7,910 nucleotides of DNA from JAZQLP01 sp045629205 (GCA_045629205.1 JAZQQT010000157.1:1-7910), one strand, 5' to 3'; counted from the first letter of the stretch, positions 1 to 6,497 are shown. Program-made: numbers and translations. The notes: generated from the sequence alone by a model not told the origin.

Positions 1-756
1 GCCTCTTCAACGGCAGTTGACGCCCTTTACCGTGAAGTTATCGGAATGTTCCCGAACTCAAGATATATACACATCGGCGGCGACGAGGCGGCAATATGGA
101 ACTGGTGCGAATGTGAAAAATGTCTCGCCCCCTTCAGAGCACAGGGAATCGATGCGGACGAAAAAATAAAGACCGAAGAAGGCAAAAAAGAGCTTTCCAG
201 ATATATGTATGCGTCATATATAAAACACGCTTCCGAAAATGTTCTTTCATGCGGGAAAACTCCGGTAGTCTGGGAAGGCTTCGACGAAAGTCTGAACGAT
301 ATGATTCCGAAAGAAACCGTTGTTATCTGCTGGGAATGTATGTATCAACTTCCTCCGACTATCCTGAAATCAGGATTCAGGGTTCTGAATATGTCATGGG
401 CGCCGATGTATATTGTAACGCCGATAAGAAAATGGTCTGTTGAAGAAGTTTACAACTGGAATATTTACCGTTTTGAAGGTATAAACGAAGACTCTCCGTA
501 TAAGAATAAACCTACATATATGAAACCGACAAATCAGATCGAAGGAGGGCAGCTTCTTGCATGGGGAGACTGCATAATATCCTGTCATCCCACAATGAAA
601 GAAGGACAGATTGAAGAACAGCATCTTATGGAAGAGAGAGTTCCGTGCCTTGCCGAAAACGTATGGCATAAGGAAAAGTTGTCCGACTTCAATGAGTTCA
701 AAACCCGTTACGACAAAGTCATGAATCTTTATCTTACATTTAAGGCGAATAAATAG
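1..756 (+). CDS. GH20 family beta-N-acetylhexosaminidase-like glycosidase (5' truncated by window edge)
   Basis: The frame is open from base 1, giving a 251-residue C-terminal fragment that ends at a natural stop. Fragment residues 24-29 read H-I-G-G-D-E, the GH20 signature; D28 (bases 82-84) would position the substrate 2-acetamido group and E29 (85-87) would be the acid/base in substrate-assisted hydrolysis of terminal GlcNAc/GalNAc linkages. Further GH20-like landmarks are VVWEG (W91), a GGQLLAWGD segment (182-190) and ERVPCLAENVW (212-222), the usual late-barrel 'ER..A..E..W' element. The protein stops soon after the barrel, with no C-terminal carbohydrate-binding or anchoring domain. The N-terminal domain, and hence any signal peptide, lies outside the window, so location is unknown. 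The fragment is rich in cysteine, which fits an intracellular enzyme but does not prove it. Exact substrate (hexosaminide, lacto-N-biose or other) is not resolved. It is followed 16 bases later by a terminator, so it ends its transcription unit. Confidence 0.88.
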   Translation, partial: ASSTAVDALYREVIGMFPNSRYIHIGGDEAAIWNWCECEKCLAPFRAQGIDADEKIKTEEGKKELSRYMYASYIKHASENVLSCGKTPVVWEGFDESLNDMIPKETVVICWECMYQLPPTILKSGFRVLNMSWAPMYIVTPIRKWSVEEVYNWNIYRFEGINEDSPYKNKPTYMKPTNQIEGGQLLAWGDCIISCHPTMKEGQIEEQHLMEERVPCLAENVWHKEKLSDFNEFKTRYDKVMNLYLTFKANK

Positions 757-772
757 TTTTTTATTTGTTGAC

Positions 773-796
773 CACGCGATAATCGCGTGTTTTTTT
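773..796 (+). terminator. Intrinsic terminator of the GH20 gene
   Basis: The arms CACGCGAT (773-780) and ATCGCGTG (782-789) are perfectly complementary, with a practical loop of TAA. They are followed directly by seven T (790-796). The hairpin starts 16 bases after the GH20 stop codon. It has no T-tract on the other strand, so it should act only on plus-strand transcripts. Confidence 0.92.
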
Positions 797-800
797 ATAT

Positions 801-835
801 AAAAAAATCCGAACAAACCAAATCGGTCTGCTCGG
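801..835 (-). terminator. Intrinsic terminator of the transglutaminase-GH30 operon
   Basis: Read on the minus strand, CCGAGCAGACC (835-825) pairs with GGTTTGTTCGG (819-809) over 11 positions, two of them G-U wobbles, around a 5-base loop. One A and seven T (807-801) follow. The two wobbles become A-C mismatches in plus-strand RNA, so the hairpin is directional. It begins 13 bases past the GH30 stop codon. Confidence 0.9.
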
Positions 836-848
836 AAAAGTAATGTGA

Positions 849-2228
849 TTAGCGTTCTATAATCACCGTCTGAATAGTATGCGGTCGGAGTGAATTTTTC
901 GTTACCGTTCCGTCAATTCTTATAATGGCATCCTGTTCTTTATCAGACGCGTTGACAATAATACATACTATAGTGCCGTCAGGATTAACAAACGGACAAA
1001 CTTCTATATCGTCGGAATGTTTTGAATATCCGATACGCCTTGCGCCGCGCTTAACAAACTTTGAAAAATGCCCGATATAATAATAAATCGGCGTTGTCGT
1101 CATTTCGTTTGTTTCGCTGTTTCTGACAATAGCGGCGTTAAGTCCTCCTTCCGGATCATCCAGAATGGCTCCGGGGATCGCGCTGCTTCTACCCGTTCTG
1201 TTGTGGAAGGGCCCGCCCTTGTCATTTAAGATCAGATTCCAGTCACAGGAAGCTATTTCGAAATTATTAAAGTTACCGGAAATTTCATGAGCATATTTTT
1301 CTGCCACAAACAAAGGATCACTCTCGAGAGAAAGGCATATTTCGGTGCAAATAAGCGGCTTGTCGAGTTGTTCGTGAACAAGGCGCATACCGTCGAAATG
1401 ATCTCCGGAATACCAATGATGTCCCACTGCCCAAACGCGTTTCCGCAACAAATCGCTGTCCTTGAGGATATGCTCCGCGCGGTCGAACACCCTTTCCTTA
1501 TTATGGTCCCAAATGATTATTTTGATATCCGTAAGTCCTTCGGCATCAAGCGCAGGAACGAGATATTTCCCGAGGAACTGCTTTTCATCCTCTGCGGAGA
1601 ATTCGCAGCTTTCCCAAGGCTGCCATGCCATAGGTTCGTTCTGAACTGTAATTGCCGAGATTTTAATACCTTCTGCCGCAAATGCTTTAATATATTTGGC
1701 ATAATAATGTGCCCAAAGCTCCTTATATTCATCAAGCAGTTTGCCGCCGCATGGAGCCTTTCCCGTATTTTTCATGTATCCCGGAGGACTCCACGGTGAA
1801 GCAAAGAGAATCAGTTCTTCCTCACAGTATTTGAGAGCATCTTTTATGAACGGGATTATATATTTTTTATCGCGCGAAATATCAAACGATCCAAGCGTTT
1901 TATCTCCGTCACTGACATATGAATATATATCAAGAGAAAAATCACAGGAATTAATATGCGTTCTTCCGAAAGAATACCCGATTCCTTTATCCTTGCTGAA
2001 ATAAAGTTCCATAAATCTCTTTTTGTCGTCTTGACTCAAAAGAGAATAGTTATAGGCTGCGGATTCGGTAAACGCACCGCCGAAACCAAGTATTTCCTGA
2101 TATCTTGCCTGCGGAAAAATATTGACTATTCCGGACTCCCAGTCGGACATTACATTATTGAACTCCAGTTGTTCTTCTTCAAAATACTTGCCGGCGGAAA
2201 TGTCGGTCGTTATTTTCCTGATTTTCAT
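849..2228 (-). CDS. GH30 family glycoside hydrolase (glucosylceramidase / beta-1,6-glucanase-like)
   Basis: A 459-residue protein with the GH30 layout: a (beta/alpha)8 barrel followed by a C-terminal beta-sandwich (about 375-459). Visible family marks are GFGGAFTES (48-56), SPWSPPGYMK (144-153), the acid/base E198 in VQNEP, and the nucleophile E296 in CTEIC. Members retain configuration and cut beta-glucosyl, beta-xylosyl or related links; the total length and the QNEP...TE pattern look closest to the glucosylceramidase/beta-1,6-glucanase subgroups, but the substrate cannot be fixed by eye. There is no signal peptide or membrane segment, so the enzyme is probably cytosolic and acts on imported oligosaccharides or glycosides. 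It is the second gene of an operon with the transglutaminase-like gene upstream: the gap is 8 bp, and its ribosome binding site overlaps that gene's stop codon. The ATG at 2228 is well supported by that site. A strong terminator lies just downstream. Confidence 0.93.
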   Translation of the reverse strand: MKIRKITTDISAGKYFEEEQLEFNNVMSDWESGIVNIFPQARYQEILGFGGAFTESAAYNYSLLSQDDKKRFMELYFSKDKGIGYSFGRTHINSCDFSLDIYSYVSDGDKTLGSFDISRDKKYIIPFIKDALKYCEEELILFASPWSPPGYMKNTGKAPCGGKLLDEYKELWAHYYAKYIKAFAAEGIKISAITVQNEPMAWQPWESCEFSAEDEKQFLGKYLVPALDAEGLTDIKIIIWDHNKERVFDRAEHILKDSDLLRKRVWAVGHHWYSGDHFDGMRLVHEQLDKPLICTEICLSLESDPLFVAEKYAHEISGNFNNFEIASCDWNLILNDKGGPFHNRTGRSSAIPGAILDDPEGGLNAAIVRNSETNEMTTTPIYYYIGHFSKFVKRGARRIGYSKHSDDIEVCPFVNPDGTIVCIIVNASDKEQDAIIRIDGTVTKNSLRPHTIQTVIIER

Positions 2229-2232
2229 AGAG

Positions 2233-2238
2233 CACCTC
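2233..2238 (-). promoter_or_regulatory. Ribosome binding site of GH30, overlapping the upstream stop codon
   Basis: On the minus strand GAGGTG (2238-2233) sits four bases before the ATG at 2228. Its first two bases are part of the TGA (2239-2237) that ends the transglutaminase-like gene. Ribosomes finishing the first gene would sit on this site, which suggests translational coupling. Confidence 0.75.
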
Positions 2239-4018
2239 AGTTTTTATTCTTTTTCTTTTTTGAGAAAATAATTATTAAAACAATTATCAAAACAATGACC
2301 GCAAGACCGATTCCGATATACACAAAAATATTTGTCGGATTATCAGGAGCCGGTTCATCATCTGGATTATCGGGATTCTGCGGGTCATCTTTGTTACCGG
2401 ATTCTCCCGGCTTGTCGGGATCTTCCTTCTTTTCAGGATCCGACGGATCCTGCGGCTGATCTTCGGACTGATTCATCTTATCAATGATTTCTTTTCGCAC
2501 TGCACCGCATACCGAACAGGTATATGTTTTTTCACCGTTTTCGATTTCGGTTGCCTCTTTTGTGACCGTTCCGTCATCCCAATCATGATTTTCGACCTGA
2601 ATTTCTCCGCATTCACATTTTCTTTGATGCTGAGAATCGTTTATCTCTTCCCATATACCGAAATTATGATCATTCGATTTTGAGAGTGTTTCCGTTTTTT
2701 CTGCCTTACAATCCGCGCATATGAAAGTCTTTACACCTTCAGTGGAACATGTCGGTTCAACGGTTATCTTCCCGTCATCCCAATTATGTTCTTTTTTGCT
2801 TGTTTTTCCGCATACGGAACAGGTTTGTATATGACTTTCACCGTCCGCAGATATCCAATCTCCATAGGTATGGCTGTCTGTTTTTTCGGTTTTTTCCTTT
2901 TTAACGGCACCGCATACTTTACATGTATATGTTTTTTCACCCTTTTCGGCACAGGTCGGGGCAGTGATTACTTTTCCATCGTCCCATGAATGTTTTTCCG
3001 TCTTTGTCTCTCCGCAGGAACAGGTTCCTTTGTGGGAATCGGCGGAAGATTCTTTCCAGTTCTTAAAAGAATGAACGTGTTCCTCGGGAATATTATATGA
3101 GTTTTTGGATAATGACGGATAAGAAAGTCCCGTCTCGTTCTTTTCCACGGTTCTTTTTCCGCCGTTGCCCGAGTTAAAAAGAAAATACTCATAACTCAGT
3201 TTATCACCGTTATCATCCCATGTGCAGTCAACGCCATACCATTTTCCGTCGTCCATTTTTACATAATTCCACATATGACCTTCGTCCTGTTTAGCGGAAT
3301 TGACGACTGTTCCGCGAACGGTGACACAATCTATACCGTTTTTATCGCAAACAAGCTTAAATGCCTGCGCATATCCCTCACAAACGGCCTTTTTGTTTAT
3401 CAAAGCCCCGTATGAAGTATGAGAGACCAAATCATTTGAAAAGACAGCGGCGTTGTCATAAGTCACTTTTGCGCATATCTGATCGTGAATAGACTTCACT
3501 TTTTCATAAAGTGTCGAGCCCGACGGTTTAATTGCCGCGACTTCGGATTTTATTTTAGATACCATAGACGGAACATCCGAAAAAGAGGATTCAACATTGA
3601 TAATCAATGCAATCTGAGGAAATTCCAAAGTATACGGCGGTTCTCCGGTTACAGATCCCGAAGTCGGAAGCTGGCAGGAAGACATGGCTCCCCAAAAGAA
3701 ATACGGATAATCAAGACGAACGGCATCCAGCGCCTTCATACAAACGCTGTTAAGATAGTTTGAGATTTCCGCCTGAAAAGCGTAACCGAAATCATCAGTA
3801 ACAACCGTATACGGTTTCGGCAAATTAACTGTCACGGCACAGGTTGACGCGCCTTTTGACGGAATTGCTTTTACCACTGCATCGTATACTGCTTTCTGAT
3901 CGGAATTAAGCTGATCACGGAAATATTTATCTCCCGAAGCGCTGCAGGGGACAGCAACCGATATAAAAATGAAACATAAAATAAAAATCACTGAAAATAA
4001 CTGTCTGAACTTTTGCAT
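2237..4018 (-). CDS. Secreted, membrane-anchored transglutaminase-like protein with three cysteine-pair repeats
   Basis: A 593-residue surface protein. Residues 1-28 form a signal peptide (charged start, hydrophobic core, cleavage near CSAS). A transglutaminase-like papain-fold domain spans about 165-280, with the triad C213 (AVCEGYAQAF), H248 (EGHMWNYV) and D264 (WYGVDCTWDD) all present, so it should be catalytically competent, either as a protein cross-linking enzyme or, as often in bacteria, as a protease/peptidase. Residues 316-517 hold three tandem repeats of about 67 residues with paired cysteines. A Pro/Asp/Glu-rich linker (about 518-560) leads to one membrane segment (about 563-585) and a lysine-rich tail (KKKKNKN), giving a type I topology with the enzyme outside the cell. 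No LPxTG motif is present. Residues 30-160 match nothing I recognise. The start at 4018 has a good site (AAGGAGA, 4032-4026) and a near-consensus promoter. It is the first gene of an operon with GH30. Its natural target is unknown. Confidence 0.88.
   Translation of the reverse strand: MQKFRQLFSVIFILCFIFISVAVPCSASGDKYFRDQLNSDQKAVYDAVVKAIPSKGASTCAVTVNLPKPYTVVTDDFGYAFQAEISNYLNSVCMKALDAVRLDYPYFFWGAMSSCQLPTSGSVTGEPPYTLEFPQIALIINVESSFSDVPSMVSKIKSEVAAIKPSGSTLYEKVKSIHDQICAKVTYDNAAVFSNDLVSHTSYGALINKKAVCEGYAQAFKLVCDKNGIDCVTVRGTVVNSAKQDEGHMWNYVKMDDGKWYGVDCTWDDNGDKLSYEYFLFNSGNGGKRTVEKNETGLSYPSLSKNSYNIPEEHVHSFKNWKESSADSHKGTCSCGETKTEKHSWDDGKVITAPTCAEKGEKTYTCKVCGAVKKEKTEKTDSHTYGDWISADGESHIQTCSVCGKTSKKEHNWDDGKITVEPTCSTEGVKTFICADCKAEKTETLSKSNDHNFGIWEEINDSQHQRKCECGEIQVENHDWDDGTVTKEATEIENGEKTYTCSVCGAVRKEIIDKMNQSEDQPQDPSDPEKKEDPDKPGESGNKDDPQNPDNPDDEPAPDNPTNIFVYIGIGLAVIVLIIVLIIIFSKKKKNKN
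2468..3073 (-). repeat. Three tandem 67-68-residue cysteine-pair repeats in the transglutaminase-like protein
   Basis: Unit 1 covers residues 316-382 (bases 3073-2873), unit 2 covers 383-450 (2872-2669) and unit 3 covers 451-517 (2668-2468). Each runs: H-x-[FY]...W, a His, a C-x(1-2)-C pair, H-x-W-DDG, a [PA]-T-C position, then KTYTC-x-x-C. Pair spacing varies: CxC in units 1 and 3, CxxC in unit 2. In unit 3 the middle cysteine (C356 in unit 1, C424 in unit 2) is replaced by E491. DNA copies are clearly related, for example around 2497-2540 and 2905-2946. The cysteine pairs look zinc-ribbon-like; metal binding or disulfide formation is inference. Confidence 0.88.
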
Positions 4019-4043
4019 TGATTTATCTCCTTAATAATACATT

Positions 4044-4072
4044 ATTATACATTAATATAAAGATGATGTCAA
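4044..4072 (-). promoter_or_regulatory. Near-perfect sigma-A promoter of the transglutaminase-GH30 operon
   Basis: On the minus strand the -35 is TTGACA (4072-4067) and the -10 is TATAAT (4049-4044), with a 17-base spacer: all 12 consensus positions match. Transcription would start near 4037, giving a leader of about 20 bases that contains the ribosome binding site AAGGAGA (4032-4026). Confidence 0.9.
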
Positions 4073-4111
4073 TTACACCGGAGCATCTTTTTGAAAAATC
4101 ACTGAACTGTC

Positions 4112-4140
4112 TTGATTATTACAATCAATTATAGTATTAT
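4112..4140 (+). promoter_or_regulatory. Promoter of the HD hydrolase with a dyad over the -35 box
   Basis: TTGATT (4112-4117) and TATTAT (4135-4140) are separated by 17 bases. The predicted start of transcription is near 4147. The -35 is also the left arm of an inverted repeat, TTGATT - five bases - AATCAA (4112-4128), a candidate operator. The promoter diverges from that of the transglutaminase operon; the two -35 boxes are about 40 bp apart. Confidence 0.7.
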
Positions 4141-4172
4141 TATGGTGTGGTTAAGCCGCATATTACACAATC

Positions 4173-4176
4173 GGAG
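4173..4176 (+). promoter_or_regulatory. Ribosome binding site deciding the HD hydrolase start
   Basis: GGAG lies six bases before the ATG at 4183. The alternative in-frame GTG at 4147 has no such site and would coincide with the predicted transcription start, so 4183 is preferred. Confidence 0.75.
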
Positions 4177-4182
4177 ATTTTC

Positions 4183-4743
4183 ATGGATTTATTTGATGAG
4201 GCCGTTCAGTTCGCTGTTCTGGCACACAAAGGGCAAAAAAGAAAGCTTTCCGGATTACCGGCAGTGTTTCATTCTATCGAAACAGCCGAAATCGTTTCCG
4301 AACTGACAGATAAACCGGAAACGAGAGCCGCTGCCGTTCTTCACGACACAGTCGAAGATGCCGGTGTTACATTGGAACAAATCAAAGAAAAATTCGGCGA
4401 AAGAGTGGCATTCCTCGTTGCCGCAGAAACAGAAAACAAACGTCCGGAGATGTCGGCAGAGGATTCATGGATGGCAAGAAAGCAGGAAGCCATCAACGAC
4501 CTTTCCAAGACAGACGATCCCGAAATTAAAGCAATTTTCCTCGGAGATAAACTTTCAAATCTGCGATCTATAAAGCAGATGATTGATTTGGGCGAAAATC
4601 CGTGGGAGCATTTTCATCAGAAAGATACCGAAAAACATCATTGGTATTACAGATCAATAGCAAATTATCTCACGATATATGAAAACACGGCAGCCTTTAC
4701 AGAATACGATGAACTGATTAAAAAAGTATTTAACGAACAATGA
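4183..4743 (+). CDS. Small HD-domain hydrolase of the SpoT/MESH1 type (possible (p)ppGpp hydrolase)
   Basis: A 186-residue stand-alone HD protein. The Rel/SpoT hydrolase order is visible: AHKGQKRKLSG (14-24), metal ligand H30, LHDTVED (53-59; ligands H54 and D55, catalytic E58/D59), the KEKFGERVAFLV helix (68-79) and GDKLSNLRSI (121-130; ligand D122). In this family a Mn2+-dependent HD centre removes the 3'-pyrophosphate of (p)ppGpp. There is no synthetase, TGS or ACT domain, so it would be a small alarmone hydrolase acting in the cytosol. The usual L-A-D of the last motif is L-G-D here, and other substrates are possible. The start is the ATG at 4183, supported by GGAG and by the promoter position; the longest frame begins 12 codons earlier at a GTG. 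It is a single-gene unit, divergent from the transglutaminase operon and convergent with the nucleoside phosphorylase operon. Confidence 0.8.
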   Translation: MDLFDEAVQFAVLAHKGQKRKLSGLPAVFHSIETAEIVSELTDKPETRAAAVLHDTVEDAGVTLEQIKEKFGERVAFLVAAETENKRPEMSAEDSWMARKQEAINDLSKTDDPEIKAIFLGDKLSNLRSIKQMIDLGENPWEHFHQKDTEKHHWYYRSIANYLTIYENTAAFTEYDELIKKVFNEQ

Positions 4744-4787
4744 TACGAAAGCGTATAATACGGATACCGTTTGTTAATATAAATATT

Positions 4788-4842
4788 AAAAATATACCCA
4801 CCGAAAGGATTTTTTTCAATTTCCATTTCAGTGGGTATTTTT
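4788..4842. terminator. Bidirectional terminator between the HD hydrolase and the phosphorylase operon
   Basis: ATACCCAC (4794-4801) pairs with GTGGGTAT (4831-4838). The stem can extend inward (GAAA with TTTC, GGA with TCC) past one mismatch and one bulge, leaving a T-rich loop. On the plus strand the run T4838-T4842 follows; on the minus strand the A-run 4788-4792 gives five U. It lies between two convergent stop codons (4743 and 4865) and can serve both. Confidence 0.82.
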
Positions 4843-4864
4843 ATATGACAAACTCGATTTAACG

Positions 4865-5614
4865 TTATATGCGCTTTGCGATTTCCAATGCAAGCTGAAA
4901 TTTATCTATGTTGTTATTTGCATCCGATATGCTTCCCAATGAATAGCTGTCATCCGAAAGCACGTCACCGGTAACGACGAATGTATATAAATCCAAACCG
5001 TAAAAATCACAAACTGCCTGAACACCGGCTATTTCCATTTCCACGGCGATGCATCCCTCGGCTTTGCGTTTTGCCATCTGATCACACGTCTCACGCAATA
5101 CGGCATCCGTTGTCCATGTTTTTCCTTCGGTATACGGTGCATTTATTTCATCAAAAACAGTTTTGACAATGCTGCTGTTTTTTACTGCGATATAGTCGCT
5201 CGGCGGAGCGTAGTGGTAAGACATTCCTTCGTCACGGTATGCTTCGGTAGGAACAACAAAACGGTTTGCGGTTTTTTCGTATGCCAGACTGCCTGCCGAA
5301 CCGAACATAATAAACTTTGACGCACCGGTCAGCCAGTTGACTTCCGCTAAACATTCAGAAGCCATTGTGGCACCTATCGGAGATAAATAAAAAGCAATAA
5401 CACGTTCGTTTTCACGAAATGCATATATCGGGATGTTGCCGTTGCAGGCATTGATTTCCGCGATTTTTTTACATTCGCAGGCATCGATAATTGCTTTATA
5501 TATAAATTCCGAAAAAGTAATGATACATACGTCTGTCAGGTGCTTTTGTGCGCCGTAAATATCTTTAAGAGAAATTATCGGCTTGCTTTTTTCATCAAAC
5601 GAATCAGTTATCAT
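4865..5614 (-). CDS. Nucleoside phosphorylase (PNP/UDP family, uridine phosphorylase-like)
   Basis: A 249-residue protein of the family that splits nucleosides with phosphate into a base and ribose-1-phosphate. Landmarks are SPIGATMA (78-85; phosphate/ribose-site region), FGSAGSL (104-110), TWTTDA (166-171), VEMEIAG (191-197; E194 is the expected ribose contact) and TGDVLSDD (215-222), whose D217 is in the place of the catalytic acid. Length is typical and there is no signal peptide, so the enzyme is cytosolic and serves nucleoside salvage. Purine versus pyrimidine preference cannot be told. It follows the deacetylase gene by 26 bp on the same strand and has no clear promoter of its own, so it is probably co-transcribed. 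The only nearby ribosome site (AAGGA, 5635-5631) is 16 bases from the ATG, which is long; an in-frame stop just upstream excludes an earlier start, so initiation may be weak or coupled. Confidence 0.85.
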   Translation of the reverse strand: MITDSFDEKSKPIISLKDIYGAQKHLTDVCIITFSEFIYKAIIDACECKKIAEINACNGNIPIYAFRENERVIAFYLSPIGATMASECLAEVNWLTGASKFIMFGSAGSLAYEKTANRFVVPTEAYRDEGMSYHYAPPSDYIAVKNSSIVKTVFDEINAPYTEGKTWTTDAVLRETCDQMAKRKAEGCIAVEMEIAGVQAVCDFYGLDLYTFVVTGDVLSDDSYSLGSISDANNNIDKFQLALEIAKRI

Positions 5615-5640
5615 TTTTTATATTTATTATTCCTTTATTA

Positions 5641-6435
5641 TCAGAAACCATATGAGGAATGAGGCTCGATAACGATTTCTTTGCCGTCTGCACATGCCCA
5701 GATTTTCTTATCCGAATCGTTAATTATGCCGTTATCAGTTACGGTAAGAGCGCGGAAAGCATTGAGATAATCGATGATTTCTATATTTGTCGCATACCAA
5801 ATCCCATCTCTTCCGCCGATTTTTTTACAGATATTTTCGATATAATCCCAATTATCGTTATCGTCAAATTCGTAGCTGTGTCCCCAAAGATAAAACATTC
5901 TCGGTTCATCGGTTTTTTCAGCGAAGAATTTATCAATCATTTCTTCCACACCTTCATCGGCATGATGACATGTCGGTTTAAGGAACAGAGGTTCTTCGGG
6001 AAGTCCGAAATCGGCAGTCGCAAAACATGTTCTGGAATAAACAAAGCCGTGTTTTTTGAGCAAAGCAATCGTCGTATCGTTAAAGCTGTTATACGGATAA
6101 GCAAATCCGCGAACATCAATCCCAAACGAAGTTTTCATGGTTTCTTTATCGGCGAGAATATCCTTTTCGGAATCTTCCTCATTAAGATCCTCATAAAACG
6201 GATGACGGAAACCATGGCAGGCTATCTCCATTCCGTTGGGAAGGTAAATCTTTTGAGCCAGTTCAAGCATTTTACGGTCTTCGTCGACATATTTACAGCC
6301 GTTGAGATTAAAAGTTCCCCGAATGCCGTATTTTACCATTATGCCGATAAGACGTTCATCGGCTTTAACACCGTCGTCATAACTGAAAGTAACGGCTTTC
6401 TTAAGTCCGCCCGGATATCGCATTATCATTTTCAT
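5641..6435 (-). CDS. Cytosolic NodB-type polysaccharide deacetylase (CE4-like)
   Basis: A 264-residue protein with a NodB fold. Motif 1 is TFSYDDG (16-22; D20 as base and D21 as metal ligand), motif 2 is H74-G-F-R-H78 (metal ligands), motif 3 is GFAYPYN (110-116), and H186 in YLWGHSYEFD is the likely late catalytic His. The usual Arg before P-[FYW] in motif 3 is absent (A112), a variation I associate with the subgroup having the TFSYDDG signature. The family removes N- or O-acetyl groups from amino sugars, but with no signal peptide or membrane segment this one should act inside the cell, perhaps on imported amino-sugar oligomers or another amide; the substrate is not known. The start at 6435 has GAGGA (6448-6444) eight bases away. 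The longest frame starts 32 codons earlier, at 6531, but that extension covers the promoter and is not believable. First gene of an operon with the nucleoside phosphorylase. Confidence 0.85.
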   Translation of the reverse strand: MKMIMRYPGGLKKAVTFSYDDGVKADERLIGIMVKYGIRGTFNLNGCKYVDEDRKMLELAQKIYLPNGMEIACHGFRHPFYEDLNEEDSEKDILADKETMKTSFGIDVRGFAYPYNSFNDTTIALLKKHGFVYSRTCFATADFGLPEEPLFLKPTCHHADEGVEEMIDKFFAEKTDEPRMFYLWGHSYEFDDNDNWDYIENICKKIGGRDGIWYATNIEIIDYLNAFRALTVTDNGIINDSDKKIWACADGKEIVIEPHSSYGF

Positions 6436-6443
6436 TCGAAAAG

Positions 6444-6448
6444 TCCTC
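6444..6448 (-). promoter_or_regulatory. Ribosome binding site deciding the deacetylase start
   Basis: GAGGA on the minus strand lies eight bases before the ATG at 6435. Two further ATGs (6429, 6423) follow in frame, but 6435 fits the spacing best. Confidence 0.75.
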
Positions 6449-6468
6449 ACTTGATTTTTATTTTTAAT

Positions 6469-6497
6469 AATATAACATAATATTTTATCAAAATCAA
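6469..6497 (-). promoter_or_regulatory. Extended -10 promoter of the deacetylase-phosphorylase operon
   Basis: On the minus strand TTGATT (6497-6492) and TATATT (6474-6469) are 17 bases apart, and TG-T precedes the -10 to make an extended -10 element. Transcription would start near 6462, about 27 bases before the ATG at 6435. Confidence 0.7.

Noticed and set aside
394..816. 140-codon minus-strand frame opposite the GH20 gene
   Set aside because: It runs antisense to a clearly conserved enzyme, crosses both terminators, and its translation shows no family features. It is a shadow frame.
1287..1799. 170-codon plus-strand frame opposite GH30
   Set aside because: It overlaps the GH30 catalytic region on the other strand, with no start signal and no recognisable domain.
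2468..3073. Possible CRISPR-like or tandem DNA repeat
   Set aside because: The repetition is at protein level with diverged codons in one open frame; spacing of about 200 bp and imperfect copies exclude a CRISPR array.
4019..4182. Possible riboswitch or small RNA in the intergenic region
   Set aside because: Leaders predicted from the promoters are about 20-36 bases, too short for a riboswitch, and no stable fold with a terminator is visible.
4743..4756. Small hairpin at the HD hydrolase stop (ATACG-AAAG-CGTAT)
   Set aside because: Only five base pairs and no T-tract; the real terminator is the larger hairpin at 4788-4842.
5659..6480. 273-codon plus-strand frame opposite the deacetylase
   Set aside because: It is antisense to the conserved NodB motifs, has no ribosome site, and has low-complexity Ile/Phe-rich content typical of a shadow of an AT-rich gene.
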